Below are positions 47,331 through 59,110 of a DNA stretch of 64,000 bases, one piece after another. Under the pieces are notes generated by a model that saw nothing but the letters and a program-made list of their open reading frames with translations, did not search any database and had not been told where the DNA came from. Origin of the DNA: Euonymus europaeus (Eukaryota; Streptophyta; Magnoliopsida; Celastrales; Celastraceae). Positions within the stretch are counted from its first letter, which is position 1, and every line of letters starts with the position of its first letter. Location: positions 28,116,501-28,180,500 of the forward strand of contig OY756957.1 of NCBI GenBank assembly GCA_963580455.1. Reading direction: 5' to 3'. The position numbers and the translations under genes are program-made.

Positions 47331-48954
47331 AGTGAAGAAATGTGAAGGGATAGTGTAGCTGCGATTAACATCATTAGAAGTTCTTATGGTGGAAATGGCT
47401 TTTATATGGCAGAGAACATGCATTTCCTTATTGTAATCATGTAATTAGGATTGCAAAGGATAATCTCAATCAAACCAAATTGATTAAATGAATTATATAG
47501 CAGCTAAGGTTTGCACCTAAGTTCTTCGATTCAATTACAAACAGGGAGAAGGGATAAAGAGTTACCCAGCTGCCATAAACCCACAGGGGAGTCAAACTGT
47601 CAGGGAACCACATTGTTCTATCTAAACTATTTTGGTGTTGAACATTACTGAAATGATCCATCATTTTGTGGGATACTTGCAGTACTTTTGATTCCATTCA
47701 TAAGAAGTTTACAACCACTGCATCAATTAAAAACTCTCATTAGAAATGAAGGATGAGGGCAGAAATGTAATGAAAATACACATTACATGGCTATGATATC
47801 ATTAATGAACCAAAGCTAAAGATTATCACCTCCAATTAATCGGCAGCTTCATCATGAGCTGGCAGCGTAGTAGCTTCCCCTGACCATCAAACATGGAAGA
47901 TTTAATTTTATCAGGTAGTACCTTGCACCAAAAGCAGACATAGCAATTGAAAGAATTAATAGAGTGATCATGCTCTAGTAGATAATAAAGCTAATGGCAG
48001 CAATAATCGAGGAAAGCCATACCAAACATCGATAGAAAAAAAATATAAAAGCAATCCCAATGGAGATGAAATATGCAAAAAGAAAATCAAAGTTGCCAAC
48101 TTGGAGTGCAAAGGAACTGCTACCAGGTTTTGTTCTCTGGTTTTTGGCGATTTCTTGCTTCTTTTGGAACAACACAATTCAAGAAAAAAAAAAGTCCATA
48201 GAGAGTAGATTTGAAAGTAACAAATCACAGCTGCGAAAAGCGTAAGACCTAGCCAAGGTATCTTGAATTGAAACACACAAAGTTATATCACACATGGAAT
48301 GGGTCCAATAGAGTTACTCTAGCTTCAACCAACAACTAAATCAAAAAACTGAGCACAAATGGAATAACCAACATAATCAATAAACTCAATTCAGTTTTAA
48401 ACACAAACCCAATCGAGTCACAAATCGTGAATAGCAAGACACATAAACAGATATAATATGGTGGAGAAGGCCCCAAAGAAGAACACCTTACTTGTGTGCT
48501 TTGATTTTCAGTTTCAACAGCTCAAGGTTTCACGAAAACCTGCATGAAATGGGTAAACATACGGGATTAGCTGGGGAAGCAGCGGAAGACCAAATTGTCA
48601 ACAGAGGTGCTGTCCATATGCCGCACAATCCCACCTTTGGAAGACACCAGCGACGATTGGAACCCAATAGGAATCTGAAAAGGAATTAGCCGATCAGGTA
48701 TAAAAAACAGGTGTGAAGGAGAGGGCGAAGAAAAGCGAAGGAAGTGAGATATAGATGTTGTCGGTGAGGCGGTGTAGGAGAGATGACGCCAATGACGACG
48801 TTGAGGCGAACGACGTCGTTTTGGTATACGAATCGTTGCGGGAAAAAAGCAGTCGCGCGATTCCGAAATTAACGATGACTCGCCGCCAGAGGACGCGCTT
48901 CTTACAACTTTAGATATAAGCGATAGATAGATAGATAATAGATAGATAGATAGA

Positions 48955-49264
48955 TAAATTTTTATTTTAATTAAAAATAAATAAATTTCTTTTAAATTTT
49001 AAAATGATATGAATTTAAAATTAAATATAATTAGAGAAAAATATGTTTTGCCCAACTTCTTTTTAATTTCTTGAATCTCTAAAATATTAAACTCGCAATT
49101 CGTATGTATTAACTGCAATTCCAAATCACAAGTATCATACGATCAAAACCGTTCTCAGTGCCTCGGTCGCGTAAATTGGAAAAAAAAAAACTACCAGGAC
49201 TCCACCCAGATTTACTTGCTAGCGCCTACACTTTCCTCTTCGCACAGTTGAACTGAAGCAGATC
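48955..49264. repeat. RFL 5' flank of gene E (proximal part)
   Basis: Matches 39325-39647 and 31400-31697. The leader begins at 49197 (ggactccaccc). Confidence 0.88.
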
Positions 49265-51029
49265 ATGATGCCGAGAAGAAGAACTTTTATGTTTGCGACC
49301 ATCTCTGCTTCTCGTCTTCTTCTCCTTCAAGGTATGACTTCTCTCAGATCGGCCTCTTTTCATACCTCCAAATCCTCAATAAAAAACCACAATTTCGAAT
49401 TCAATGGCATCGATGATGCTGTTGAATGCTTTAATCGGATGATTCACATGCACCCTCCACCTTCTACATTCGAATTTAATCGATTGTTTGGTTCAATCGT
49501 CAAAATGAGTCACTATTCAACCGTGATTTCACTTGCTAAATCTATGGAGCTGTTTGGTATCAAGCATGATATCTATACTTTTAATAGATTGATGAACTGC
49601 CTTTGTTGTTTGAGGCGTGTGGATTTTGGGTTTTCTTTGCTGGGTAAAATCATGAAAATCGGTCTCCAACCTAATATTGTAACATTCAACACCATCATCA
49701 AGGGATTATGTGCGGAGGGGAAAGTTTCAGATGCTGTGAGATTTTTTGATGAGATAGTGGATAATGGTTATCATCCCGACACATTTACTTACAATATAAT
49801 CATAAATTGTTTATGTAAAATAGGAAACACTCACGTCGCAGTCCACTTACTCAACAAAATGGCAAATAGAGGTTGTAAACCGGATGTGGTGGCATATAGT
49901 ACAGTCATAGACGGCCTATGCAAGGACGTGCAATTTGACAGCGCTTTTAATCTGTATTTGGAAATGATGGATGGAGGTGTTGCACCAAACGTCTTCACTT
50001 ACAAATCTTTGATTCAAGGTGCATGCACTTCAGGCCTATGGAATAAGACGATACGATTATTGAATGAAATGATTGGAAGGAACATCAGACCTAATGTTGT
50101 CATTTTCAATAGGCTGGTTGATACCTTCTGTAAAGAAGGGAAGATATCAGAGGGCTGAACATGTACTTGAGAAGATGATTGAGGTCGGAGTGGACCCTGA
50201 TGTGGTCACATATAATGCATTGATGGATGGATATTGTCTCGTAGGCCACATTGATAAGGCATTGAAAGTGTTTGATTCGATCGTGGAAAAGGGTCTTCAA
50301 CTTGATGTTTTTAGTTATAATATATTAATCAATGGATTTTGTAAGAGTAAACGTATAGAAAAAGCAATGGAACTTTTTAGTGATATGGATTCTAAAGAGT
50401 TGGCTGCTGACGCTATTACATTCAGTACCCTTATAAGCGGATTGTGCAAGGTAGGCAATCTTCAAGCTGCAAAAGATCTTCTGAAGGAGATGAGTGCACG
50501 CGGTCATACTCCTGACTTGATAACTTACTCGACTCTTTTGTATGGTTTGTGCAAGCATGGGCGTCTTGATGAGGCATTGGCTTTGTTTAAAGCAATGCAA
50601 GAGAGTGGGTTGAAACTTGATATTATAACTTATAACATCATCATTGATGGTTTAAGTAAGCGAGGGAAGCTTAATATTGCAAGGGATCTGTTTTTCAACT
50701 TGTCTGTCAATGGCCTAAATCCTAATATAAAGACGTATAATATCTTTGTCAATGGCCTCAGTAAAGAAGGGCACTCAAGTGAAGCATACCAGCTTTTCAG
50801 GGAAATGGAAGATAATGGATTGCCCCCAGATGGCAGTATTTATAATGTAATCATCCGAGGATTATTCCGAAACAACAACACTTCTTTGGCGGTGCAGCTT
50901 CTTCAGGAAATGCGTGATAAGGGGTTCTCTGCAGATGCATCTACTGCAGAGATGGTAGTTGATTTGTTATCTAACGATGCATATGACAAGTCAGTTTCCA
51001 ACGAACTTCGTGTGCTACTGTTAACTTGA
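49265..51029 (+). pseudogene. RFL-type PPR gene E, split by a one-base insertion
   Basis: The reading frame runs from 49265 to a stop at 50156-50158 (297 codons). One extra G sits at about 50152-50154 (cagagggctgaac instead of cagaggctgaac), in motif 7. The rest of the gene (motif 7 end to the tail SNELRVLLLT) continues intact in the shifted frame to 51029. No other damage is visible. The presequence is of the short form and slightly diverged (MMPRRRTFMFATIS). Without the shift the motifs suggest UCUUA?UUUGGCUU, with Lys at position 5 of motif 6. Motif 13-14 (EDNGLPPDGSIYNV) differs from all sister genes. The N-terminal 297-residue product would keep motifs 1-6. Confidence 0.92.
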
Positions 51030-51803
51030 TATTTGATTCATGGATGAGACCTGTTCTTAAGTGAGTGGTCAGGTAATTGTTGAAACCTTTTCTAGTTATT
51101 GCTTTTCCTTTATGTCTGTTTAGCTTCCTTGGATCTCAACATCTCTTCGTTTCCTTTTGAATGAATTGAAAATGTAGGTTTTTGGAATCTGTTCTGAATG
51201 ATAAATGTTTACTCTGAGTGATAATTTTAGATGGAAGTTTAGGTCTTTGATGTGCTGAAGTTCTTTGTGTCTTCATGATTATTGACCTTGAGAACCTTGG
51301 TCTAGTTGCATGGGATTCTTAAACACTGTTTCATAATATTTTGATTTGGCCAAATGGGCATATCTCATATCTTGGTTAGGAATAGGCCTGAAAGGCTGAA
51401 ACTGTTTCACTTATCCTTCACGTTTCTTAAACCAAGATGATGATTTCCTACGATGATGCTTTGAAGTCGAGTGTTTTTCATGCTAAACAAAAACGAATAC
51501 ATTACTTTGATACAACAGTTCTGTATATATTTTCTGAACATTCACCTTATTTATATAATCAAGCATTTAATGTGTCTTTGATGGCTGAATGTAGGGAAAC
51601 CCCAAATTGGAAGAGATGGATCCCCAACTTTCATTGATACCCTGAATTGTGAGCAGGAGATCCGGCGCGCGACACTTTTGGTGGTTTCTTTAATTGGGTA
51701 AGGGAAAGAGAGGCTGGCTTATCTTAAATATAATTTTTTACTAGCTTTTCTATCATTAACGTAGAATGTCTACACTAATTTGAGTTTCTCATTTTCTAAT
51801 GAG
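51030..51803. repeat. RFL 3' flank of gene E, type 2 (proximal part)
   Basis: Matches 19897-20660 and 41439-42155 up to tttctaatgag, where it is replaced by a second RFL 3' end. Confidence 0.87.
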
Positions 51804-51854
51804 GCATATGACAAATCAGTTTCCAACGAGCTTCGTATGCTGCTGTTAACTTGA
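51804..51854 (+). pseudogene. RFL 3' stub (last 16 codons and stop)
   Basis: The family C-terminus AYDKSVSNELRMLLLT and stop appears abruptly within the 3' flank of gene E. The following 51855-52160 is again RFL 3' flank of type 1 (ttatatagatgaaatgtagg). The join lies at a short shared word: the flank reads tgaggca and the gene reads gatgca. It is the remnant of a deleted gene. Confidence 0.88.
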
Positions 51855-52160
51855 TATTTGATTCATGGATGAGACCCGTTCTTGAGTGAGAGGTCAGGTA
51901 ATTGTTGAAAGCTTTTCTAGTTATTGCTTTTCCTTCTGTTTCGCTTCCTTGGATCTCAACATATCTTCGTTCCTTCTTGAATGAATTGTTATATAGATGA
52001 AATGTAGGTCTTTGGAATCTGTCTTGAATGACAATTGTCTACTGTGAGTGATAATTTTAGATGGAAGTTTTGGTCTTTGATGTGCTGAAGTTCTTTTTGT
52101 CTTCATGATTATTGACCTTGAGAACCTTGGTCTAGTTACATGGCATTCTTGAACACTGTT

Positions 52161-53761
52161 ATATAGAAAAATCTAAGATTTCAGTCAAAATTTTTAAAAA
52201 ATGCAACTCTAATAGACAAAATAACCTTGCAGCAATGTTTTCAAAACTCGAAAAACTTCTTCTGCATAGTATTACCTAAATTTTGGGAATTGGGCAATCA
52301 GCACATGATTGTAGATAAAGCTTTGCGTTAGTCTTTCTCCTGATTTAAAAGGAATTGGAAAATCAGCACATGAAGTTGAAAATATACCCGTAATCAAATA
52401 GAGGAAACAAACCAATGGAGTGTAATAAGAAAGAATTCAAGACAGATAAATATAGGGAGAAAATGTAATAGAAGACGAGGAGGAGGCGGCATATGCAAAC
52501 ACAATCAACCACCAAAAGATACTGAAGATGCAGGGTTCGCAGGAGTTGCATAGAGAACCATCATTGACTAACAACTGCACCTCTGGGTGCCTATTGAATC
52601 AGTTATTTTGCAAGACTTCGGGTGAACCGCATCAAAAAGGAATCCCTCGCCTCAGTTATTCTGTAAAACATTGTTATCTTCACTGGGGGTGTAGGTTAAT
52701 TTTCTATCAGCATATAGTATTGAATAAATTTTATCATAATTCAATTTTGGATCTATATCACACACACACACACATAAAAAAGGGATACTCAAAATTCAAT
52801 GATATAAAAAGAAAGTGTTCTTGCCTCGATTTTATGTGTAATCTAGTAGATCAGCCATGTAGTCAATCATTTCATCTTTAGCAAGTCACCCAGGATGTCC
52901 TGTTACATCCTTTACTTTTGATAATAACTTGCAGTATTTGTGTTGGTTGGAATGATTAAAGGCCAAAGAAATGGGAAGAAGTGATGTCAAATTCCCATGA
53001 CATATTCTTAGATATACCATTACTTATCCATAAATTGTTGAAAAGGCAAGCAAAGTAGCAAACCATTACCCATCAAATGTGTTCATCATCCTCGAAAGAG
53101 TCATCCGCACGATTCAAACCCATGTAAATATCAATTAAAATAATTTCCCAATTCATTTATTAAATTAATGGTTTTGCTAGAAAGTGTTAAAAGAATGGAC
53201 TATATTTTTCCAACACTACTCACATCTCCAGGGACAATAGATCGTTGAAAGCAAGAACAGATTCACGCGAAATAACGGGATATGCAAACAAGGAAGACGG
53301 TGAGCCAAAGGACACACAAACACAAATCGATCGCGTGTGGTCGATCTCCCATGCTCGATAGTTGTTGGAGTCTCACAATTCTAGAAGAAAGGGTCGAAGT
53401 CCAGGACTTGTTTCTTGATGTCCACCTCAAAAAGGATGCAAAAAAGATCACAGATATTAAAAAAAATAAAAAATAAGCAAATATTATGCTCCCATCTCCA
53501 TGTTCCATAACAATCACTCCTTGGCCTCGGCATTGGCACAAGCATAGTGTAGTATATAAAAGAAGAATAAGAAGAACGAACGGCGTACCGTAGATCCAAG
53601 GATCGCCATGATCATCACCCATATCCATGTGCGTACCGTGATTGCAAGAGAGAAGAGTAAGAGGGGAGGGTGAGGTTCGACTTCTCAAAGAAGCGAGGCG
53701 AAGAAATGCGTTGACATTCGAAAAGAGAGATACCCGTTATTAACTTATTGTTATAGATAGA
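52161..53761 (-). other. Unassigned insertion, possibly a minus-strand Helitron
   Basis: RFL flank stops at about 52160 and resumes at 53762. The right border reads, on the minus strand, TCTATCTATAACAATAAG, like the 5' ends at 11290 and 48954, next to a host T. I see no CTRR end or GC hairpin at the left border, so the element may be truncated. Contents: a (CA)n tract near 52757-52775 and a 141-codon minus-strand frame (53688-53263) with hydrophobic stretches (FVLLILLLYTTL, FAYFLFFLISVIFFASF). It looks like a piece of a spliced gene but is not recognised. Confidence 0.4.
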
Positions 53762-54035
53762 TTCTCATATTGAGTATTACTCTACATATGTTTTACTGCA
53801 TAAACACTCCTGCAAAAATACTACCTGCAAAAATTAAACTAATTAATCGACATTTATGTTAATATTTTAAAGCATTTATGGTCTTTTGAAAATGCTGTGC
53901 CGAATGGAGTCTTTAAAGAGAAATAATTAAATGGTATCTTAAAAGTATGTTCGATGAGTATCTATTTCGGAGAACCATTTTAGTTTTTAAGTGCTCTAAA
54001 TGGGTCCTCAAAGTGAGAAGGCTGGGTTGCATTCC
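53762..54035. repeat. RFL 5' flank, left of the LINE
   Basis: Matches 16990-17300 and 11291-11550 loosely, and 12150-12210 near its end (gagaaggctgggttgcat). It ends in the left copy of the LINE target duplication (54021-54035). Confidence 0.82.
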
Positions 54036-57000
54036 TTTTTTTTTTGAAGAAACAAACCATTTTATAGAGCCACAGAACCAAGATTACAATCAGCTGAAAT
54101 ACAAGCTTCAATGGATGGAGGAACACCATCCATTAAAACCTGGACAGAATCATTAGAGGCCAATCTGCCAAGACATGCCAAGGCATCAGCCACTCTATTA
54201 CATGCTCTAGGAGTAAATAGAAATTCATAGTTCCTATCAACAACCAGTTCTTTAATGTCATTTAAGATGAAATACAAAGAATTGCTAGGGAAGGACCACC
54301 TTTGGAGACATGAAACAATAGCTTGAGCATCACCTTCAATATGAACATTTGTCCAGTTATTTTCTCGAGCAAGCACAGTTCCAAGCTTGAATGTCAGACC
54401 TCTGCATACTGAGGACCACCCTCTGGCTGAACTCTTTGAAAGGCTGAAAGAAGAACTTGCCCATCCCAACCTCGAGCCACAACTCCAATACCAGCCCAAA
54501 CTTCTCCTAACCGCCATGCCCCATCAACATTAATCTTCACTACATTAGACGGAGGTTTAACCCAAGTTTGGGGGCTCCGAAAATTGGAGATGAGAAAGGT
54601 ATTTCGACTCAGAGAGCAGCTTGAAAAATCATGCACCAGATTTTTGGCTAGAATTAAAACCTGTGAGGGCGTCCAACTAGGCTCACCATGGATTCTTCTA
54701 TTTCGAGCAGCCCAAATAAAATATAGAATGCAGGCCATTAAACTGGCATCAGATAGAGATAAGGATTCAAATAGCCAAGCTAGCCAAGAAACTAAGGAGG
54801 TGAGCGGGGCAAAAATGTAGCGTTGGGAAAATAAACAATCAGCCCAGATTTCATTCAAGAAAACACACTCTCTGAAAACATGCAAAGAGGTCTCCTCCTC
54901 AGTGTTACACCATGAGCATTCCTTCGCAATTGCCATGCCTCTTCGAACTAGATTTTCCCTTGTTGGGATACCATCATGCGCGAGACGCCATAAGAATATT
55001 TTAACTTTGTGGGGAATTCTTAAACGCCATATGTACTTCCAGTTGAAATCCATGCCGTTTGCAGAGGAAGGAACCTCCATTTGGCCTCGAGAAACTACAC
55101 TCCTCATTCGAGCAATTCCATAGGCAGATTTAACAGAAAAACATCCCTTGTGATCATGGACCCAATAAATGGAATCGTCATGTCGCAGCCCATACAAAGG
55201 AATCTGCATGATTTTGTGAGCTTCCTCAACTGAAAACAAATCCTGTATTTTATCCCAGTTCCACCATTTGGTCTCTAAATCAATGAGATCAGCTACAACA
55301 TAATTCGGTGCATACACCGCTGGGTGAGAAACAATCATACCTGTGTCAGAGTTTGGAATCCAAGGATCGTACCATATAGATATGGATTTTCCATTGCCCA
55401 CCCGCCTTCTGTACCCGGATCGAATAATATCTCTAGCAGACAAAATACTCGACCACATGTAGGAAGGAGAAGAACCTCTTTCGGCACCAAGAAAAGATAA
55501 GTGAGGGAAGTAGCGAGCCTTCAGAAATTGGGCACAAAGAGAATTTGGCCGCTGTAGCAGACGCCAACCTTGTTTGGCTAGCAATGCCGAGTTAAAATCA
55601 TAGAAGTCTCGGATCCCCAAGCCTCCCTCGGATTTCCGAGAACAAATTTTCTTCCAGCCCACCCAATTAATTTTATTACTTTCAGGGTTATTACCCCACC
55701 AAAAACAGCGCAAAAGCCGATTCAACTCCTTACAGAATCCCATCGAAAAACGAAACAAACTCATAGCATAGCAAGGAATCGCCTGGGCAATAGCCTTGAC
55801 GAGAACCAGTCTCCCTGCCTGCGATAGAAATTTTTCCGTCCATCACTTCATCTTATTCCAGACCCGCTCTTTTATATAACTGAACATGACTCTGCGAGAT
55901 CGTGAGCAAATAATAGGCAGCCCCAAATACATAGTGTTGACCGGGAACATCTCCATTTGGAGCCGTGCCAATAGAGAATGTTTAAGAGCCTGTGGAACAT
56001 TAGCACTAAAGAACACCGATGATTTTTCTAAGCTCACTTTTTCACCAGATAGCCTTTCAAAATTGTAGAAAATGTTAAGTAGCTCAGCAGCTACCATGTC
56101 AGAAGCATCACAAAAAATCATACAATCATCAGCGAAAAAAAGGTGAGAGATTACCGGGCCTCTACGCGCAATTTGGATGCCATGAAGACGATTTGAGGTT
56201 GCTGACTTTTGTATCAAAAAAGAGAAGGCTTCCATACATATCAAGAATAAATATGGGGATAGGGGATCCCCTTGCCGAAGACCTCGCGAAGGGTTAACCA
56301 AGCCGCAAACCTCTCCATTAATTACAAAGGAATAAGAAACAGTTGAGATACACTTAAGAATCATATCAATCCAGCTCTGATTGAAACCCATAATCTGCAT
56401 CATCGAACCAAGAAAACTCCACTCCACCCGGTCATAGGCCTTGCTAAGATCAAGCTTAAGCGCCATATGCCTTTTCCTGCCAGAGCGGACATTCTTCATA
56501 TAATGAATACACTCGGAAGCCACAATAATATTATCACTAATTAAATGGCCCGGGATAAAAGCGCTTTGAGTTTCAGAGATCACAGCAGCAAGAACTCCTT
56601 TCAATCGATTACAAATACATTTCGAGATAATCTTATAGAGCACATTACACAAGCTAATGGGTCTAAATTGAGAGATATTTTCTGGAGAATTGATTTTGGG
56701 AATAAGCACCACTAAAGTGTGATTTATGGAGCTATCAAAATTTCCAGAATTTAGAAAATCCAGAACTGCCATAGTAATATCCGGACCAACAATCTCCCAA
56801 TATTTTTGGAAAAAAATTGCAGGCATCCCGTCTGGCCCTGGAGCTTTGGTAGGACCCATTTGAAATAAGGCATTGCGAACATCTTCCGCCGAAAAAGGAG
56901 CAGTTAGGGATCTGTTCATCTCGGTAGAAACCAGCTTTGGGAAACCTAAAAAGAGATCATGGTCAAAAACTGGAGATGAGCTGGAAAACAAATCAGCAAA

Positions 57001-58151
57001 ATAAGAACAAATAACTTCCTCCAACTGAGCCTTCTCAGAGCACCATTCCCTCCTTTGATTGAATAATCCAGATATGAAATTCCGTTTCCTACGTTGGGAA
57101 GCCTTCTTATGAAAATAACGAGTATTTTGATCCCCAGCCGATAGCCAGTCCTGACGAGACCTTTGACGCCAAGCAATCTCTTTACAGAGGAGGATTTCAT
57201 TTATTTCCGTCTCAATACGACGCTGCTCATCATCCATTCCCCCAAAGCCTTGTCTAGATCTCAAGCCATGCAGTTGGTTTTCAAAAAATTTCAGCCGCTG
57301 ATCCTGATTACCGCAAGCGGCACGCCAATTGCGCAAACCAAATTGACAATTTTTAATTTTTCCAGCTACTGAGGTGAGGTCAGCAGCCCCAGCCCGCGTA
57401 CTCCAGCGATCAATTATAGTGTTTTCACACTCCAAACTCCTACACCAAGCTTCCTCAAAGTGAAATCGCCTATAGGCCAGTCTAGACCTATGCTCCCCCC
57501 AAGAAAGATGGAGAAGAAGAGGACAATGGTCAGAGACTGAAACCGAGAGGTGATCTACTTGACAATTTGGAAAAGCATTCATCCAGGAGTTCGTGGCCAA
57601 AATTCTATCCAAACGTTCTTCAATCAAACCCTCCTCCCACCTACGATTGCACCAAGTGAACGGAGATCCCCGGAAACCTAGATCAATAAGATGACAATCG
57701 TTAATAGCTTCCTGAATTGATGCATCAGATACTCGGGTCTGAGAATGGAGCCTTTGACTTCCCGTAAAGAAAGAATTTCATTAAAATCCCCACCTACAAT
57801 CCACATCAAATCAGAAAGAGAACCCAAATGCCTCAACATCTCCCAGAAGCCCCTTCTTTGAGTAGCCATTGGGGGACCATAAATACCAGTGAACCTCCAT
57901 GGAGTTCCCGAAACAGGGGTGATCATAGCATCAATATAATTCAAAGAAAAACAGGTGACTTGTAAATTCAAAGAGTTGTTCCACAACAGAAGAAGTCCCC
58001 CGCTAAGACCTTCTCGGGGAACCGCAAGAGCACAATCAAACTGAAGTTTAAATCTAAGATTGGTAGCAGTAGTAGGTAACAGTTTTGTTTCCGATAAGAA
58101 CACCACATCGGGACCTTGAAGTCGGACCAACCGACAGGGAGCTTGAACTGT
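54036..58151 (-). mobile_element. L1-type LINE, slightly 5'-truncated
   Basis: The element is bounded by the 15-base target duplication GCTGGGTTGCATTCC at 54021-54035 and 58152-58166. A poly-A tail in minus orientation lies next to the left copy (T-run 54036-54045). The 4.1 kb body contains only ORF2, and ORF1 is missing through 5' truncation. It is inserted into RFL 5' flank; the uninterrupted site is at about 12205 and 17938 (aaggctgggttgcata). Confidence 0.95.
54062..58151 (-). pseudogene. LINE ORF2: endonuclease, reverse transcriptase, zf-RVT, RNase H
   Basis: From right to left: the apurinic endonuclease domain starts within its first motifs (GPDVVFLSETKL, then GGDFNEI, then SVSDHCPLLL). 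Reverse transcriptase follows (QSAFIPGHLISDN, LDLSKAYDRVEW, LRQGDPLSPYLFL, catalytic FFADD near 56140). Next are the zf-RVT region (KIFLWRLAHDGIPTRENL, CSWCNTEEETSLHVF) and RNase H (VKINVDGAW, HIEGDAQAIV). The frame is broken by a frameshift near 57730, an in-frame stop at 55843-55845 and a frameshift near 54440, so it is inactive. The start codon and about a dozen N-terminal residues are absent. It would have driven target-primed reverse transcription. Confidence 0.93.
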
Positions 58152-58516
58152 GCTGGGTTGCATTCCTAACATCCCCAATTTTTCTTAAAAAATAACATAT
58201 TTTATTCTCTCTTTCTTTATCTTCCCTTTTATCCCTCCATTTTTCTTTCATGTTGAATATATTAAAATGTTAGATTTGGTGATAAAATAAAGAAACGTGA
58301 TTGGAGAGGTCTCAGTTCCGTGTGTGTGTGTTGTCAACCAGAAATTAAGTTGGTCTATAATTTTTTCTATTTTAATTTTTAAAGTGATATAAATTCAAAA
58401 TTAATTATAATTGGAGAAAATTATGTTTTGGCCAATTTCATTCTAATTTCTTAAATCTCTAATTAATGATGAGAACAAAAAACAAACACCATGACCTTCA
58501 AATTCGCATATATTTA
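58152..58516. repeat. RFL 5' flank, between LINE and MULE
   Basis: Collinear with the 5' flanks of genes C and D (tattaaaatgttagatttgg, then ggccaatttcattctaattt), ending caaattcgcatatattta where the next element begins. A (GT)n tract lies near 58320. Confidence 0.82.
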
Positions 58517-59110
58517 GGGGTGGGGATAGTCACATCCCAATAATTACCGGTCTCACACCATTACTCTCAAAACCTCAATTAAAAATAGACGAAATCTGAA
58601 CACACTCCAATTTTACGTTTTCAAATTAAAGACAATGGCACTCCAACCCACTTTTCTTCTTCTTCTTCTTTCATTTTCTCCATCTTTTCTCTGCCTCCGC
58701 CATCATCTTCTTCTTCGGCAAACCGATCTCACTCTCCCATGCGCCTCCGCCATCGCCTCTATTGCTGCCTACCCCTCGTTTGGCCGGCGACTTTCCCAAG
58801 CTTGAATCTTTATCATCCTCACATAACACAAATCTCAGATATATAAACCCTTTTAGCTCATTCAGACTGAAGATCTGTCAAGCTCTTACTACTGTTTCTT
58901 CCACCTCCTTCGTTTTTTTCTTCCTCCTCCGCTTCTTCTTTCTCTCCCCTTTGGCAAGACTTGCTTTGGTGCTCAAGTTTCGCTCACTAATATACCTGAC
59001 TTTTGATGAAGAGGTCCGAATAGGAGATAGAGATCTGGTCACAGTCCAGATCTTGTGGAGCCAAATTCAACGGCCTCCGCAAGTGAGACGAGATCTTCAT
59101 GGGTCACCGT

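Larger units (their letters stand above)
44482..48954 (-). mobile_element. Minus-strand Helitron (non-autonomous) with solo LTR inside
   Basis: The element 3' end lies at the left. In minus orientation an imperfect GC hairpin (44495-44512, CCCGCAGCAACGCACGGG) is followed by CCTCCCTAT and CTAA, then a host T. The 5' end lies at the right, starting TCTATCTATC at 48954 in minus orientation. Related uninterrupted flank exists at 39310-39350. Its last 200 bases are similar to 11060-11270 of the other Helitron. No Rep/helicase or RPA gene is visible. 44540-46100 and 47340-48700 contain only short frames. One minus-strand frame at 48276-47968 is strongly hydrophobic (LLYFF, LLLPLALL) and may be part of a captured membrane-protein gene, but I cannot identify it. 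Confidence 0.8.

Noticed and set aside
48492..48689. Open frame MCALIFSF on the + strand and overlapping minus-strand reading near the Helitron 5' end
   Set aside because: No family resemblance, and the corresponding part of the related Helitron (10680-11060) does not keep the frame.
58634..58806. Possible signal-peptide gene MALQPTFLLLLLSFSPSFLC inside the MULE
   Set aside because: Built on a (CTT)n tract, short, and without a recognisable mature domain; kept only as a note within the MULE.
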